A stretch of DNA of 64,000 nt from positions 214,932 through 278,931 of the forward strand of contig JADNRY010000059.1 in NCBI GenBank assembly GCA_015501585.1, in the 5' to 3' direction. The translations under genes were made by a program, and so were the position numbers. The notes below the pieces were generated by a model. The model was not told where the DNA came from. It was given only the letters and a program-made list of their open reading frames with translations, and ran no database searches. This document shows positions 12,695-23,398 of the stretch, piece by piece (the first letter of the stretch is position 1; every line of letters starts with the position of its first letter). Source of the stretch: Rhodocollybia butyracea (Eukaryota; Basidiomycota; Agaricomycetes; Agaricales; Omphalotaceae).

Positions 12695-15600
12695 TCACTT
12701 GAAGGTGTGAGATTTGTTTCCACTTTTAACCTCACTGTGCGCTTTGGGAGGAGCAGGAAAGCTGCCGTAAAATGCACTACCATTGCTACCTAAACGCGAC
12801 TGGTTGATCATAGTATTTGAAGAGGAAAGGTAGGCCTTACCTTTCGACTGTTTGGGCTTCTTCCTTGGAATATGAGATTGCTCGGGGGCAGGAACAGCGT
12901 CGAGGATATTTGGAGCAGATGCAAAGTCAAACGGTGCTGCGTTTGCTTCTTGATTCTCTCTTTTCTCTCCAGAATTGGCTGGATCTTTTGCACGCTTGCG
13001 TTTCTTTTGCTTTGATTGGCCTACTATTACAATGGCATCGTCGGGAGTGGAGGATACACTAGTCTTGATGGAGCGTTGAGCAGCAGGAACGAACGGGATT
13101 TCCACCTGGGCTGAGGAAGGTAGGATGCCATCTTCCACAACCTCTGCTGAAAACGATTGTTCGACAGAACTTGCATTTGTCGTGTGTACTTCATGTTTAA
13201 CGGTGGAAGGAGCAACCTACGCAAACGTTAATAATTCGGAAGATATGTCAAATGGCGTTATAAACTCACCTTCGCTGCGCTAGGAGCGATTACCAAATTG
13301 CTGTGAATCCGTGCTACTACCTCTGTAAAATGGTCAAGAGGTGCCATCCCCACGTTCTACATTACCAAGGCATTAGCATGCAATAAAATCACCACACGAT
13401 TACTCACCGGTTGAGGATTTGCCAGCGTGTTTCCAAACAAAGTACTTTGTGGAGCCGCCATCCCAAGAATGTTGTCTCGGTTATGCGATCTGATGGAATT
13501 CAAACTCATGTCACCAAACAAGGAAGAAGATAGTGGAGGCTTCGTAGACAACGATCCTACTTGAAGATTGGAACGGTCGGTCAGTGAAAGAAAATCAGTA
13601 AACGATTAATTAATTATACCTGAAGGCCATAGAGATGGGTCAATTGAACCTCGTTCCAGTGAAAGTTGTTGCTCAGCTTTGGCACTTTCTTGAAGCATGG
13701 GTACATCTAACGACTTTTCGTCTGCAGCAGTCAGATGATGTTTTAGGGCCTCTCGTATAACGTCTAAAAGCTCCTTCGCCCGCCTCTTCAACACTGGAGG
13801 AACAAAGTGGAAGATTCTGAGCATTGCTGCCATGTCTGCTGGAGGCTGCTCTGCAAGCTGAAAAATATAATGGTTAGGGAGGACATAACTAGCCTCGCTT
13901 GAGCGTGGGCTACTGTCTGTAGAGAAGATCAAAACTCACCGTGTACTCTCATCTTCTTCCCGGGCGACTTTATCGCGCCATAAATGTATTCTTCTGTAGA
14001 TATCCCTTTGCATTCCAGGTATTCCAATCGTTGAAGAAGAAGCATAGAGATTGATCTTATTCCATTTCCTAGCAAGAGTATCCCATCCATTTCCACCCGT
14101 ACCCCTCTCCACGTCGTAATATTCCTTCTCGTAAAAACGTAAGGCAGTCTCTTCAGATTTGGAGAGCACCTCCTGTACTAATGTTTGAGTAGGGGGGTAC
14201 GGCTGAGATATAGGGGCGAGGCTATTCGAATCATCCCTCTCCATAAGATCTTGACCTTGAGACGAGGCTCGATCCAGGAGTGCATTTCGTAGATTGTCAT
14301 AGATATAGAGCAGAAAATGAGTGTCTGAGCGGGCGTAATCTAGCATTTCTTCAGGTAAAGGGCTCATGAAAGAATAAGGAGAGGGCACAACTATATAGAG
14401 AAACAGCTCACCGTATTCGCCAATCCGCTAGCTGATATCGTTTGTCGGCAGTAAAATCGCAATACATTTCGAGCAGGTTGGCTAATCCATGACGAGGAAA
14501 ACCCAAGACCTTCGAAGCATGAAAAGTGTCAAACAAATTCACAATGTAAATTTCAAGATCTTGCTGGAGCCAAACAACATCACTTTCTGCTCCATGAAAT
14601 ACCTGAGCGAACTTAGCCATAGGTTCACAACCGTAGGCATAGTCAAACGACACACCTTCGTGATCTTTGGGTTGGTGAACACCTCGTTTAAAATCGACAC
14701 CTCGTCCCTCAATACTAACAGATCCACTATCCAGTCCTGCTGTCGTGTACTGACTTGCATTAGACACAGAAATCCTGCGTAAGACCTATAGCTATGGTGT
14801 TCCAAGTCCACCGCAAATTCCGTCACCTTGCGCAGTTCCACCAGCATGCTCTCGAGCTCAGAAACGGTCGATACCCATCTGAACGTCGTAGCATCGAATG
14901 GGGTAGGTGGAATGGGCGTTGAAGGTTCGAACATCCGAGGAGGATATGATATGTGAGTGATTTCGTATCGGTAAGGATGACATCCTCTAACGAAAGAATA
15001 AGTTAAGTAATGGAAAATATATCATTGAACGTACAGTAAAGTGTCCATCTCCATCTGAGAGTCAGAGTCATGATAATTGTAACCAAGAGGAACTGAGGCG
15101 TTGTACTTGTGCGAAAGGGTAGGGACCCAAGGGACATTATTATTTTCGATCTTTTTTGCGAACTTGAGTTGTGGTTTCGGTAAATGTGAGGCATGCTGAA
15201 GTGCGGGGTCCAGTCCGCCTTTCGCTTTTGTGTTCGAAGCACTTGATTTCTATCAAGGAATGATAAGACCGAGTGAAGGTATGACGGCGTTGACAGCAGA
15301 CCTTTTTAGCAGCAATTAATTTTGTATTGATAGCTATGGCTGGGGCTTTGTTTCGACCAAGAAATTCATCCAGATTTATGTCCTGGTGTAACATTATGGA
15401 TAAGAACACGTCAAATATTGAAGACTACGCAACAGTTTTTTCCATCATCCGGTCCATCACATCTACGACGACGGAATGAAAATTGTCTACAACATCGTCC
15501 TCACTCTCCAGTTTTCCTTTGCTTTTCGAAGAGGATTCTGCTGTACCCACGAGAGTCAGAAGTTTGTTGGCTACGGAGAGGATCCTGGATGAAAATAAAT

Positions 15601-15757
15601 CCAGATCCTTGGAAAATTCGGGATCCATGGTTCGATGAAAATGTAGATCCGATGGAAGTAGCATTGAGTTCCTTGTTGCCTTTAGGGCTGAGCTCTGAAG
15701 CTGGGAGCTGAATTCATCGAAAGACGAGGTCAAGATTGAGGATTCTTGGGAACTCAT
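12695..15757 (-). CDS. RRP6: Exosome-associated 3'-5' exoribonuclease Rrp6
   Basis: Nuclear DEDD-Y nuclease (EXOSC10/PM-Scl100 family) that trims and degrades rRNA, snoRNA and pre-mRNA with the core exosome. Ten exons (15757-15434, 15382-15302, 15249-15035, 14986-14656, 14602-14412, 14362-13940, 13888-13620, 13556-13408, 13356-13270, 13216-12695) give 863 aa. An N-terminal PMC2NT domain (residues about 10-110), which binds the Rrp47/C1D cofactor, is followed by the basic [12 protein letters not shown] linker and HPYRYEI. The catalytic domain (about 240-420) carries FAVDLEHH (D, E), [11 protein letters not shown] (D) and [15 protein letters not shown] (Y, D). An HRDC domain follows (about 500-585, with [16 protein letters not shown]). 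The C-terminus is lysine-rich and ends GNKSHTFK, as in other fungal Rrp6 proteins. All catalytic residues are present. Confidence 0.97.
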
Positions 15758-16754
15758 GCGGTTATGGTAAGGAACAAGCCACGGTTAGCCACGGCCCGTA
15801 TCGTTGATTTCGGTGAACTTCATCAGACTTCATCTGTCGTATTGTTTTTTTGCGAGTGCACTCTTTTCTTGTCTTCCCTGCTCTACAGGCCATCTGCAGA
15901 CATCCAGCCTTGTCTCCATCCCTTACTGGATACGCTGTTGCCTCCTTCATATTCTACAGTGGGCAGGAAAACCATGGCACAGACTACTCGTCGAGATAGC
16001 CCTCGACCTCCTCGACTCCTGTCGAGATGGATTTTGATTATGTAGTCATTCTTTGATCATGACGTATATTCTAGAAGGAAGATAATTTGCCGCCTACCTC
16101 TGCTGAAATAGTGTCATCGACCCATTGGCACTAGCTAGGTCTGTGCTCTCTCAGACTCAAACTTACGGGCTACTGGCCGCCAAATGCAGACTCCTACCGT
16201 ACGTGCTCAACTCGAGTGTCCCTATTCACAGATTCCTTCGACCATCTCCACCGAATCAGTACAAGGTTGCTCGAGCTACTTTGTAGTACGACAGTGGAGC
16301 TGTCGCTCTTCTAGTTATGCATAGTCTTCCGGAAACACTACTGCGGATTTGAATTACGGTCTTGAGTCTAACGTGACATTCGAGGTGATGGAGTGTATAT
16401 GTATATATGATGGTCCATACTCGACAACTTTGCTGGACCAAGGCGCCTTGTCACGGAAAAAAAAGATAGCTGTTTCTGCAATTTTAGCGGGACCATCTAG
16501 TAATACGAAAGAACGCGAATACGGATACGAATGCGACCGGATGCTCCCGCGGCCTGCTATCTTATACCCTCGGGCTGAATAGCTTGAATACACATATTCT
16601 CAATCCAAGTTTTGCAGAGCAGTCATACTTTAGTTTCATGCCTTCAAGTTTGCAAGGCATACAAAGTCATTGGTATCATTATCACCAGGTAGACCAAGCC
16701 ACGATACAAAGGTAGTACTTAAACCCAATACGACGCTCTTCAGACCTGGCAGAA
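15758..16754. other. Intergenic: promoter side of RRP6 and 3' side of the PEBP gene
   Basis: About 1 kb with short open frames on both strands but no family motif, no splice-consistent chain and no RNA gene that I recognise. Short TCGA-containing repeats occur near 15990-16030. I see nothing else I can support. Confidence 0.5.
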
Positions 16755-17553
16755 TCAAGTTGTCGGCTCAGGGGCTACCAGCATGAACGTCCCGCCTATC
16801 GGCTGGCCTAGCCCAGTGGCTTCAGCGAACGAGCTAAGGTTGAAGAGCTCGACTGAAGTCGTAGAATTGACCAATGTCTGGCTGTTGAATCCCAGAGGCT
16901 GATGAAACAGTAGAAAGGTGTACCTATCGTTGATAGTTCAAGTCAAGTGATTTCGGAGAACAGATATTAATCAATAAAAGTATTACCTGTGTGCTGGAGA
17001 ACCCACGGGGGGAGTCGGCTGTCGAAATTCAGATATAGCAGGTGTAGTGTTAGTCAAACGCTCTGGCTCTCCACCCCGTAAAGTGAAAAAATTTCCGCCA
17101 AGGAAGTGACGAATTTCTGCGTCAGTCGGATCCTGAGGAGTCGGTGCATCCGGGTCTATAGCGGCAACAACGAAAGGGCCATTTCCTGCCTCACCACCGA
17201 TTGCAAATGAGGGAGGCCCAGCAGTATCTAAACACTGATAAGAATAGAGACAGAATAGGCAGCGAATGCATACCGTTTCGGGGGACGTGGATTCCTGCAT
17301 GAAGAACGATGTCCTTTCCTGAAGTTTGGGGCAGAGTCACTTCCAAAAGAACGGTAGGGTCGAAAGTGAAAAATATGTCTTCGGGAAGCTAAAACGATCC
17401 TTTAAGAATGAAAAAAAGCTGAGAGTGAGCGAGTATATCTACGTTTGCTTCGTCAAAGGCTGCCTTCACTGCAGCCAAACTAGTATCTTGAGCATTAGTC
17501 ACGATGAACGAAGCGACCAAAAGTAAAAGATGCGTTATGCGGGGGAAATGCAT
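16755..17553 (-). CDS. Secreted phosphatidylethanolamine-binding protein (PEBP/TFS1 family)
   Basis: Exons 17553-17443, 17388-17274, 17227-16987 and 16923-16755 encode 211 aa. The N-terminus MHFPRITHLLLLVASFIVTNAQ split as basic start, hydrophobic core and small residues looks like a signal peptide, unlike cytosolic yeast Tfs1. PEBP signature 1 appears as VVAAIDPDAPTPQDP followed by RHFLGGNF, and signature 2 as HRYTFLLFHQP, rebuilt across the last intron. The C-terminal helix region is FNLSSFAEATGLGQPIGGTFM. The family binds anionic ligands or phospholipid headgroups and can inhibit proteases or kinases; secreted fungal members have no settled role. An in-frame ATG 10 codons upstream (17583) would lengthen the leader; I prefer 17553 because the signal peptide is then compact. 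Confidence 0.92.
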
Positions 17554-17943
17554 GACTAGTTCTAGAGAGAGAAAGTTGAGCATGGTGTCTTATAAGACTA
17601 TGCGAATATCCTTGCGAAAATGTTCTAAGAATGACGTTTGAGATACCATGTCCGACGGTCATCCGTCTTCTGTTAGATGGGAGCACAAGTTAGGCATATG
17701 AAAACTAGGATAATCTGCGCAAATATGCGAGCCTGAGAGCAAAACCTCTGATCGGGCAAAGATTTCCAGAGTGTGATTTCAAGAGCACTTCTGATCAAGG
17801 GAAATCGTGAGGCGCTAGTAGAACAGGATGAGTAGAATTAAGGTATACATGCGCGCCACATGAGAACATATCCTCATTCGTGGAAAATAGACCCTGGAGA
17901 AATTCAACCCCATATATGAATCCTGATCCGCTACCTTCTGCCT
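17554..17943. other. Intergenic between PEBP start and PNPO stop
   Basis: Upstream region of the PEBP gene and 3' UTR of the PNPO gene, both on the minus strand. No gene or motif that I can support. Confidence 0.5.
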
Positions 17944-18687
17944 TCACGGCGCCAATGACTCGATTCTCCAGGAAGGATTTTCCGGTGCAGAACCCTCCTC
18001 GCGTATGTAGCGAATTCGATCGTGCAGACGAGAGGGTTTTCCGCACCAAAATTCTACTTCATTGGGAATCACTCGCCATCCACCCCAGAAATCTGGGAGC
18101 GGAATGTTTGGACTCAAGCCGTCCGAAGGAGCGAAGCGTTCCTCAATCTTCTTTAATCGTGCCTGCACTTCCCCCTCTGCCACCACTGAGCTCTGCCTGC
18201 TCGCCCAAGCACCCAATTGACTCCCCACTGGTCTAGTTTTGAAATATGCCTCGCTTTCCTCCCGACTAATTTTTTCTACTTTGCCCATCACTCGAACAGA
18301 TTTGTGAATTTCCCTCCAATAGAACACCATTGCGGCATGTGGATTATCTGTGAGTTCCTGGGACTTTCGAGAGGTATAATTCGTGAAGAAAACAAATCCG
18401 CGTTCATCGAGTTCTTTGAACAGAACCATTCTGGCGGAGGGGATTCCGGATGGCGTAGCAGTAGATAAAGAGATGGCTTCTGGCTCTTTAACGATACCAT
18501 CTTCTACTACTTGCTTGAACCATACACGGAATTGATCTATGGGCGATGAAGATACTGTGGAAGGCGTAAGAGAATCAGAGGTCTGATATTGTCGATGGGG
18601 AAGTACATGGATTTTTTCAGGACTCGGCTGGGAGATAACGACGTCCATTGTAAAGGATCTGGAAAGACGTCTAAAGCAAGAGCGCAT
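17944..18687 (-). CDS. PDX3: Pyridoxamine 5'-phosphate oxidase
   Basis: FMN enzyme that oxidises pyridoxine or pyridoxamine phosphate to pyridoxal 5'-phosphate. A single exon of 247 aa, close to the 228-261 aa of the yeast and human enzymes. Blocks seen: PIDQFRVWFKQVVEDG, LSTATPSGIPSARMVLFKELDERGFVFFTNY (FMN site, split here only for length), SRKSQELTDNPHAAMVFYW, RPVGSQLGAWASRQSSV, then WGGWRVIPNEVEFW, RLHDRI and the C-terminal WRIESLAP. The first ATG gives a 13-residue basic leader (MRSCFRRLSRSFT) before a second Met, so a mitochondrial and a cytosolic form could arise from two starts. Its promoter is shared with the divergent membrane-protein gene 87 bp away. Confidence 0.96.
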   Translation of the reverse strand: MRSCFRRLSRSFTMDVVISQPSPEKIHVLPHRQYQTSDSLTPSTVSSSPIDQFRVWFKQVVEDGIVKEPEAISLSTATPSGIPSARMVLFKELDERGFVFFTNYTSRKSQELTDNPHAAMVFYWREIHKSVRVMGKVEKISREESEAYFKTRPVGSQLGAWASRQSSVVAEGEVQARLKKIEERFAPSDGLSPNIPLPDFWGGWRVIPNEVEFWCGKPSRLHDRIRYIREEGSAPENPSWRIESLAP

Positions 18688-18774
18688 AAAGAATTATAAG
18701 CGGCGAGCGCTCTCAACGGGCGTCTATTTCTCATCAGCAGACTTTTGGCGCTGAATTACTGTTGGTTGAGTACC
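18688..18774. promoter_or_regulatory. 87-bp bidirectional promoter between PDX3 and a small membrane-protein gene
   Basis: The start codons of the two divergent genes (18687 on -, 18775 on +) are separated by only 87 bp, so both 5' UTRs and the core promoter must overlap. I see no clear TATA box. Confidence 0.6.
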
Positions 18775-19294
18775 ATGACCAGAACATCCCCGGTCGAAGA
18801 ATATCCATCTCTTCTTTGGATAGTGTGCGTCTGTTAATCTTTTGCACTAATCATATGAATAATTAATTCTCTCAACAGAATTCCTCCAGTTCTCATTTTG
18901 TCAGGTTACTTTGCAAGAAAATGGTACCTTCGAAGACGTCTCGCTTTGTACGGTCTTGGCAAAGGCGGTAAATCTCTATCGGTTTCTCTCTCACAGCATA
19001 TGTACTGAATTACTTGCAGCTCCCGGCTTTCAAACCAGCGTCCGACGTATTCGTGTTACTCCTGAAATTGCCGCTCGTATACGACGAGGCGAGGAAGTAA
19101 GCCCGGAAGAAATAACCGCTGCAGCTGCAAAGGCGGAGGAAGATGAGCGAAGGGGTACATCATCATCTGAACCGCCATTGGAAAACAGGACGCAAGCCAC
19201 TTATGATGAGTCCTCATCATCAGAGCCTATCAACGAATGGCTTCCTCCGTCTATAACTGCGCCCAAAAAGCGAACAAAGGGAAAACGCAAGTAG
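18775..19294 (+). CDS. Small single-pass membrane protein of unknown function
   Basis: Three exons (18775-18824, 18879-18967, 19020-19294) encode 137 aa. A short luminal or matrix-side N-tail (MTRTSPVEEYPS) is followed by one hydrophobic helix (LLWIVVIPPVLILSGYF) and a basic stop-transfer patch (ARKWYLRRRLALYG). A conserved-looking block, GFQTSVRRIRVTPEIAARI and RRGEEVSPEEI, comes next, then a Ser/acidic linker and a basic end (APKKRTKGKRK). The first exon is supported by the donor at 18825 and the continuous helix it creates. I do not recognise a named family. The compact form and shared promoter with PDX3 suggest a housekeeping membrane protein, but that is inference. Confidence 0.7.
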
Positions 19295-20422
19295 CATGTG
19301 CAGAACGGGTAGAGGCGGGTAAGAAGGTCCTATAAGTCACAGGAAGGTTAATGATTAAGACTGTCTTGATCGAGATACGTTGAATGGATAGCGGCTGGGC
19401 TTCCTGAAATCTTCCGTCTTCGTGTCACATCTATACTCAGTGGATTGTGCGTCCGTGTTCGGCTTCCTTTGCTTACCACCTAAAAAATCAAGTTATCAGA
19501 AGCATGGAACAGTCTATACTCACCCGACACCGAATCACTCGTCGTTGTTCAGCAATTGCACTATAGGCCAGATACAATCTTGCTTAGTTTTTTGTGCCAA
19601 TGTCTAAATATCATTCAGAGGAGGAACAGTTGCCAGTTGCACAAGTTTTGCCCATTAAGAGAAGTGTGAGTTCCAGTCTCTTAATGCACTTGGAGAAACT
19701 ATGTCCTTGTGTGGAGGAGTATGTGAGTCTACTGATAGACTCTGAGGTTGTCAGTTGAGCTCGGGAAAGTAGTCTACCTGTAAAAGAAAGAAGACGACGC
19801 GTCCACAGACCGCGAAGCCTTATCAAGTAGCGAGTAATGGAGATAAGATAAGAAAACACTTAACTTTGATTAAGTATACATGTTGCTACACCGTAGACAA
19901 CGACGGACACTCGAAAAGACTGGCTCGTTGGCCCCTGAGGTGACAGTTCCGGACGAAGGGGGGAAAAGTGCAGATCTCTACTTGACATCATACTTTATAT
20001 GACAGCGAAGTTGGTAAATATAAGTACTATGATGAAACGATCGAGATCCTCAATCAGCAGACAGAATCGGGATACCGCTTGGCGCGATCCCCCGACACCA
20101 GCTAACAGAGTGGACAAAGCTCGTTAGCATGTACGAGACTTGCTCAAGGCATCGCAGTGTCGGTGGCGGTCCGGATCCTGCTGCCAATCCAGTATCTGGA
20201 TCCCGTACTGGCCAATGAACTGTAATAAAATAGAATAACAATGAAAATCAATAGAAAGTGAACTATCGATGAGAGGGCAATCTAGCCCTACTACACTTGT
20301 TGTTCATATGGGTTTACATTGTTATATATGTAGGTGCATGAAGAAAGGGCAGTAAGGAAAGTCAGAGGTCCTACTTGCTTGAGTTATTTTTAATCTTATG
20401 TTGTCCATCTAATGTTTCTACT
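19295..20422. other. Intergenic between convergent genes
   Basis: About 1.1 kb between the membrane-protein gene (+) and the Zn2Cys6 gene (-). Only short scattered ORFs; none has a family motif or splice support. I see nothing I can name. Confidence 0.5.
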
Positions 20423-22476
20423 CTAAGTAGCTGCTAATGCCTGCTTGATTTGAGAGAGCTGATTTCCTGGCAAGCAAATGTTAGGAAGCAGTGGGGGAAT
20501 TATATTTATACAGTACGCACTCATCAAAGGGAAAGGATGTGCTTCCATTATAGTCATTATGTGTTCACAAGATGCATGAAGTGAGGTTTGTGTGTCAGAA
20601 CGATGTGACAAGGCCTCCATACACTGCAGTCGAACACTTTCATCAATGAAAACTCTGCAAGTTATAGCCCAAATTACCTAAACGAAGGGGTCAACATACT
20701 CGGACTCTTTCAGTATACACAGTTAGTACTCACGGCTAACATTGATTCAATAAAATCTAACTCTGAAGCCCAGAGATCAATTAATTCTACGATTGCATCG
20801 GCCGCTTTGAGAATCCTTGTACGAGAAATGTTACTCTCGACCGCAAATGGACGGTGCAGTTGAATATCGGAGGCGTGCGCGAGTGAACACATACACAGCT
20901 GATAGTCTAGAGGTATCTTCGACTGACGCTCTATTGGTGGGATATTTTCGATAAATCTTTGGATAATATTGTCCAATGAATTGAAATTGGCCAGAGGCTC
21001 CTGGCAGCCAGGATCTACATGGATAATGGCAGTAAGTGCCGACACGTGGCTAACATCGAGGAAGACTGACTGGATTTAAATTCAAGTCCAGCAAATGTAG
21101 CGCGTTCAAAGAGCACAGCTGCCTTGGCTAAGATGGCTTTGGGAGAATTATTGTTGTCGGTAACCCCCGACAAAAACCGGGTGATAGTTTGACTACTTCG
21201 GAAATCAGGATGAAAAGGACTCTACGAAATTTAGCAAAAAAAAATCACCCGCCGAAAATCATCGGACTTACTTCCGTGTAGTCTTCCATCATACGAGGCC
21301 AAGGAGAATCTACTCTGCATCCCGTGGTCGTATAAGGAATACTAGAAGGAATTCCGTATATTGTATTCCAAAACGTGTCCAGTATCAAGACTGTCCAAAA
21401 TTCGTTTATGCGTTCACCTTCCTCGACAGCATCGGTAGGGGGCACCCAAAGGTTCAGAGACACCGTAATTTGGCCCGATGCCTCGGGGGAGGGAGTGCGA
21501 ATTCTGTGCGAACCACTGCTCAGGACGAGCGAGCTGGCAGAAGTACCATGATATCTCGCTTGCAGAATTTTATCAGCGCGGTAAAAATAGTTTGCGAGAA
21601 GGACTTCTGATTGTATGCATTGAATCACTTTTTGAGGGTGTTCTTCGAGCAACGCATGCGCCGAGCTTTGAAGAGCGCGCGATACGAGCGTAGCTTCCTG
21701 CTCTGGAGGATTTCCAGATGAGGAAAGATGCATTCCCCATAAGTAGGACGTGTTTAAGAGGGCGCATGTCGGTGCCAGCGTACTTGTATCGACGGACTGA
21801 AGCACAGAATTCCTGAACCGTTCCTTGTGCAAGAAGAATCCCAAAGAGCAAGATTTGTGCAAGAAGTTATGCATTCTTGCTGTCGCTTAGTCTACCTGGA
21901 GTTCGATAAATGACGGATACTCACAGCATACGGTGAATCATAGGAGGCAAATCCTGTAAGGACAAAGTATTGGTAACCACCTGAGTAAAGTAGTGGAATA
22001 CCAACCTCGAATCCAGACGGGGAGACTTGATCTGTTCAGAGATAAACAGGAGTGACATGAGACGAAGGGGCTTTCGCTTACCAGACGTATACGTAGGGGG
22101 GTATAGATACACTTCTGACCCTGTCTGCTGTAAGTCGACATTACCTTTTGAGCCATTCCCTCCGCTTTCGAGGTCTCGTAGACGTGCCTCCAGAACAGAT
22201 ATCTCATCTTCGAGGGATCGTATCTGGGTGGCTCTGTCTTCACTGTACTCACAGTGACTTGAAACTTCGATACAGGGCCCACATGTTGGTTGTTTAGCAT
22301 CACATTTCTGTAGGAATATCAAGAGCTGAATAAAAGAGTTTCAGTAGTATTACAGACAATTTTCCGACGTCTATTTTGGCCAACCGAGTGAGTCGATAAA
22401 ATCATTTATCACAAGAAGGTGAAAGTTACCGGCAACTTGTACAGGCTCTTCCTTTTTGTAGTGAAGTGCGAGGCAT
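20423..22476 (-). CDS. Zn2Cys6 (GAL4-type) transcription factor with fungal-specific domain
   Basis: Ten exons (22476-22430, 22370-22358, 22307-22082, 22031-22006, 21953-21925, 21875-21272, 21221-21071, 21014-20734, 20677-20521, 20466-20423) give 525 aa. The zinc cluster at residues about 12-39 has perfect spacing C-x2-C-x6-C-x6-C-x2-C-x6-C (ACTSCRRRKIKCDAKQ, then TCGPC and HCEY). A short leucine/acidic coiled coil follows (IRSLEDEISVLEARLRDLES). The middle is a fungal-specific transcription factor domain (LPPMIHRML, LGFFLHKERFRNSVL, then LNTSYLWGMHL). The second exon is only 13 nt and supplies the basic RRRKI contact residues. The acceptor before 21875 is a weak AAG but is the only one I found that keeps frame. 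The targets are unknown; a palindromic TGAGTCA site lies upstream. Confidence 0.93.
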
Positions 22477-22537
22477 ATCCTTCGTTTATAGGTAATATCT
22501 ACGGGCCCATGTTTTTATATCTGACTCTCCTTCCATA

Positions 22538-22552
22538 GCTGAGTCACTCAGC
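22538..22552. promoter_or_regulatory. 15-bp palindrome containing TGAGTCA (bZIP/Gcn4-like site)
   Basis: GCTGAGT, C, ACTCAGC is a perfect palindrome with the bZIP core TGAGTCA, 62-76 bp upstream of the Zn2Cys6 start codon. The match is direct; binding by a Gcn4/AP-1-type factor is inference. Confidence 0.5.
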
Positions 22553-23090
22553 TGAGAGGGTCGAACGAGGATTACTAAGGCATTCCTAGCGAACTCCGAA
22601 AGCGTGCGCCGTGAAAGTGTATGTTCGACGGTCGTACACCGTGACCTTGTCGTCGTCTCTACGTCTTTACCAATAATTGACTCGGTAGGAGGGCGGACCC
22701 GACGCTCGTGATCTGTAGTAAGCGATAGTGGCTGATAAATCTGGCAGGAGGTTTACTTATTTCGATGAGTCGTAAGCCGCTGTAATAGTCACGAGCATGT
22801 TCCTTGATAGTATGAGCAAACAACAGAATTCGAGTATGTACTCATCGGTGTCTGTTGCTCATCATGTAGACCTTTCAACCATCTGTTAGGTGTTTTCATT
22901 AGTCCTTTATTCAATCACGGGGAAATTTTCGCAAAATTTGAAGTAGGGACATGGCATATAACAACATATCGCAGTGAACCTTTGAAGCTTCACGCGGAGA
23001 AATAAATTCGAAATTTTTCCTCTTTCCTCTGTCGTATTTCATTGTTGACGGGTTGCGAGCCCAAACCAAAATCAGTGATGCAGAAAGGAA

Positions 23091-23398
23091 CTTGAAGGAA
23101 TTCCTTCCACTAGCATCTATGATATGCTCCAGGGAAAAGTCTCGCAGTGCCTTGGACCTGCAGACTTTGCATGGCTTCTGAAGAATACTGCTTCAAGGCT
23201 GGTTCCCGGATACAACAAAGCTCGATGACTATTCTACGATTTTGGAGTAGATATAAAGGATTTTCTCGACTGAAGTCTAAGAAGCATTATATGACTTCCT
23301 CGACCACCATTAGCAAGATTGGGATAACTTGAGTGCGATATTTCGTTCTAACTTCTATGACGCCAACGCATCAGCTGGACGACGGAGAGGAGTATGTT
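23091..23398 (+). pseudogene. Possible decayed coding fragment, family unknown
   Basis: A 45-codon open stretch with protein-like composition (DMLQGKVSQCLG, ADFAWLLKNT, VPGYNKAR) runs into TGA and continues as FYDFGVDIKDFLD. A second frame then gives LYDFLDHH, a TAG, and QDWDNLSAIFRSNFYDANA. The pieces read like one globular protein broken by a frameshift and stops. No introns explain the breaks. I do not recognise the family and chance is not excluded. Confidence 0.2.

Noticed and set aside
14489..14782. 97-codon plus-strand frame
   Set aside because: Lies antisense to the RRP6 catalytic exons, which carry the DEDD residues.
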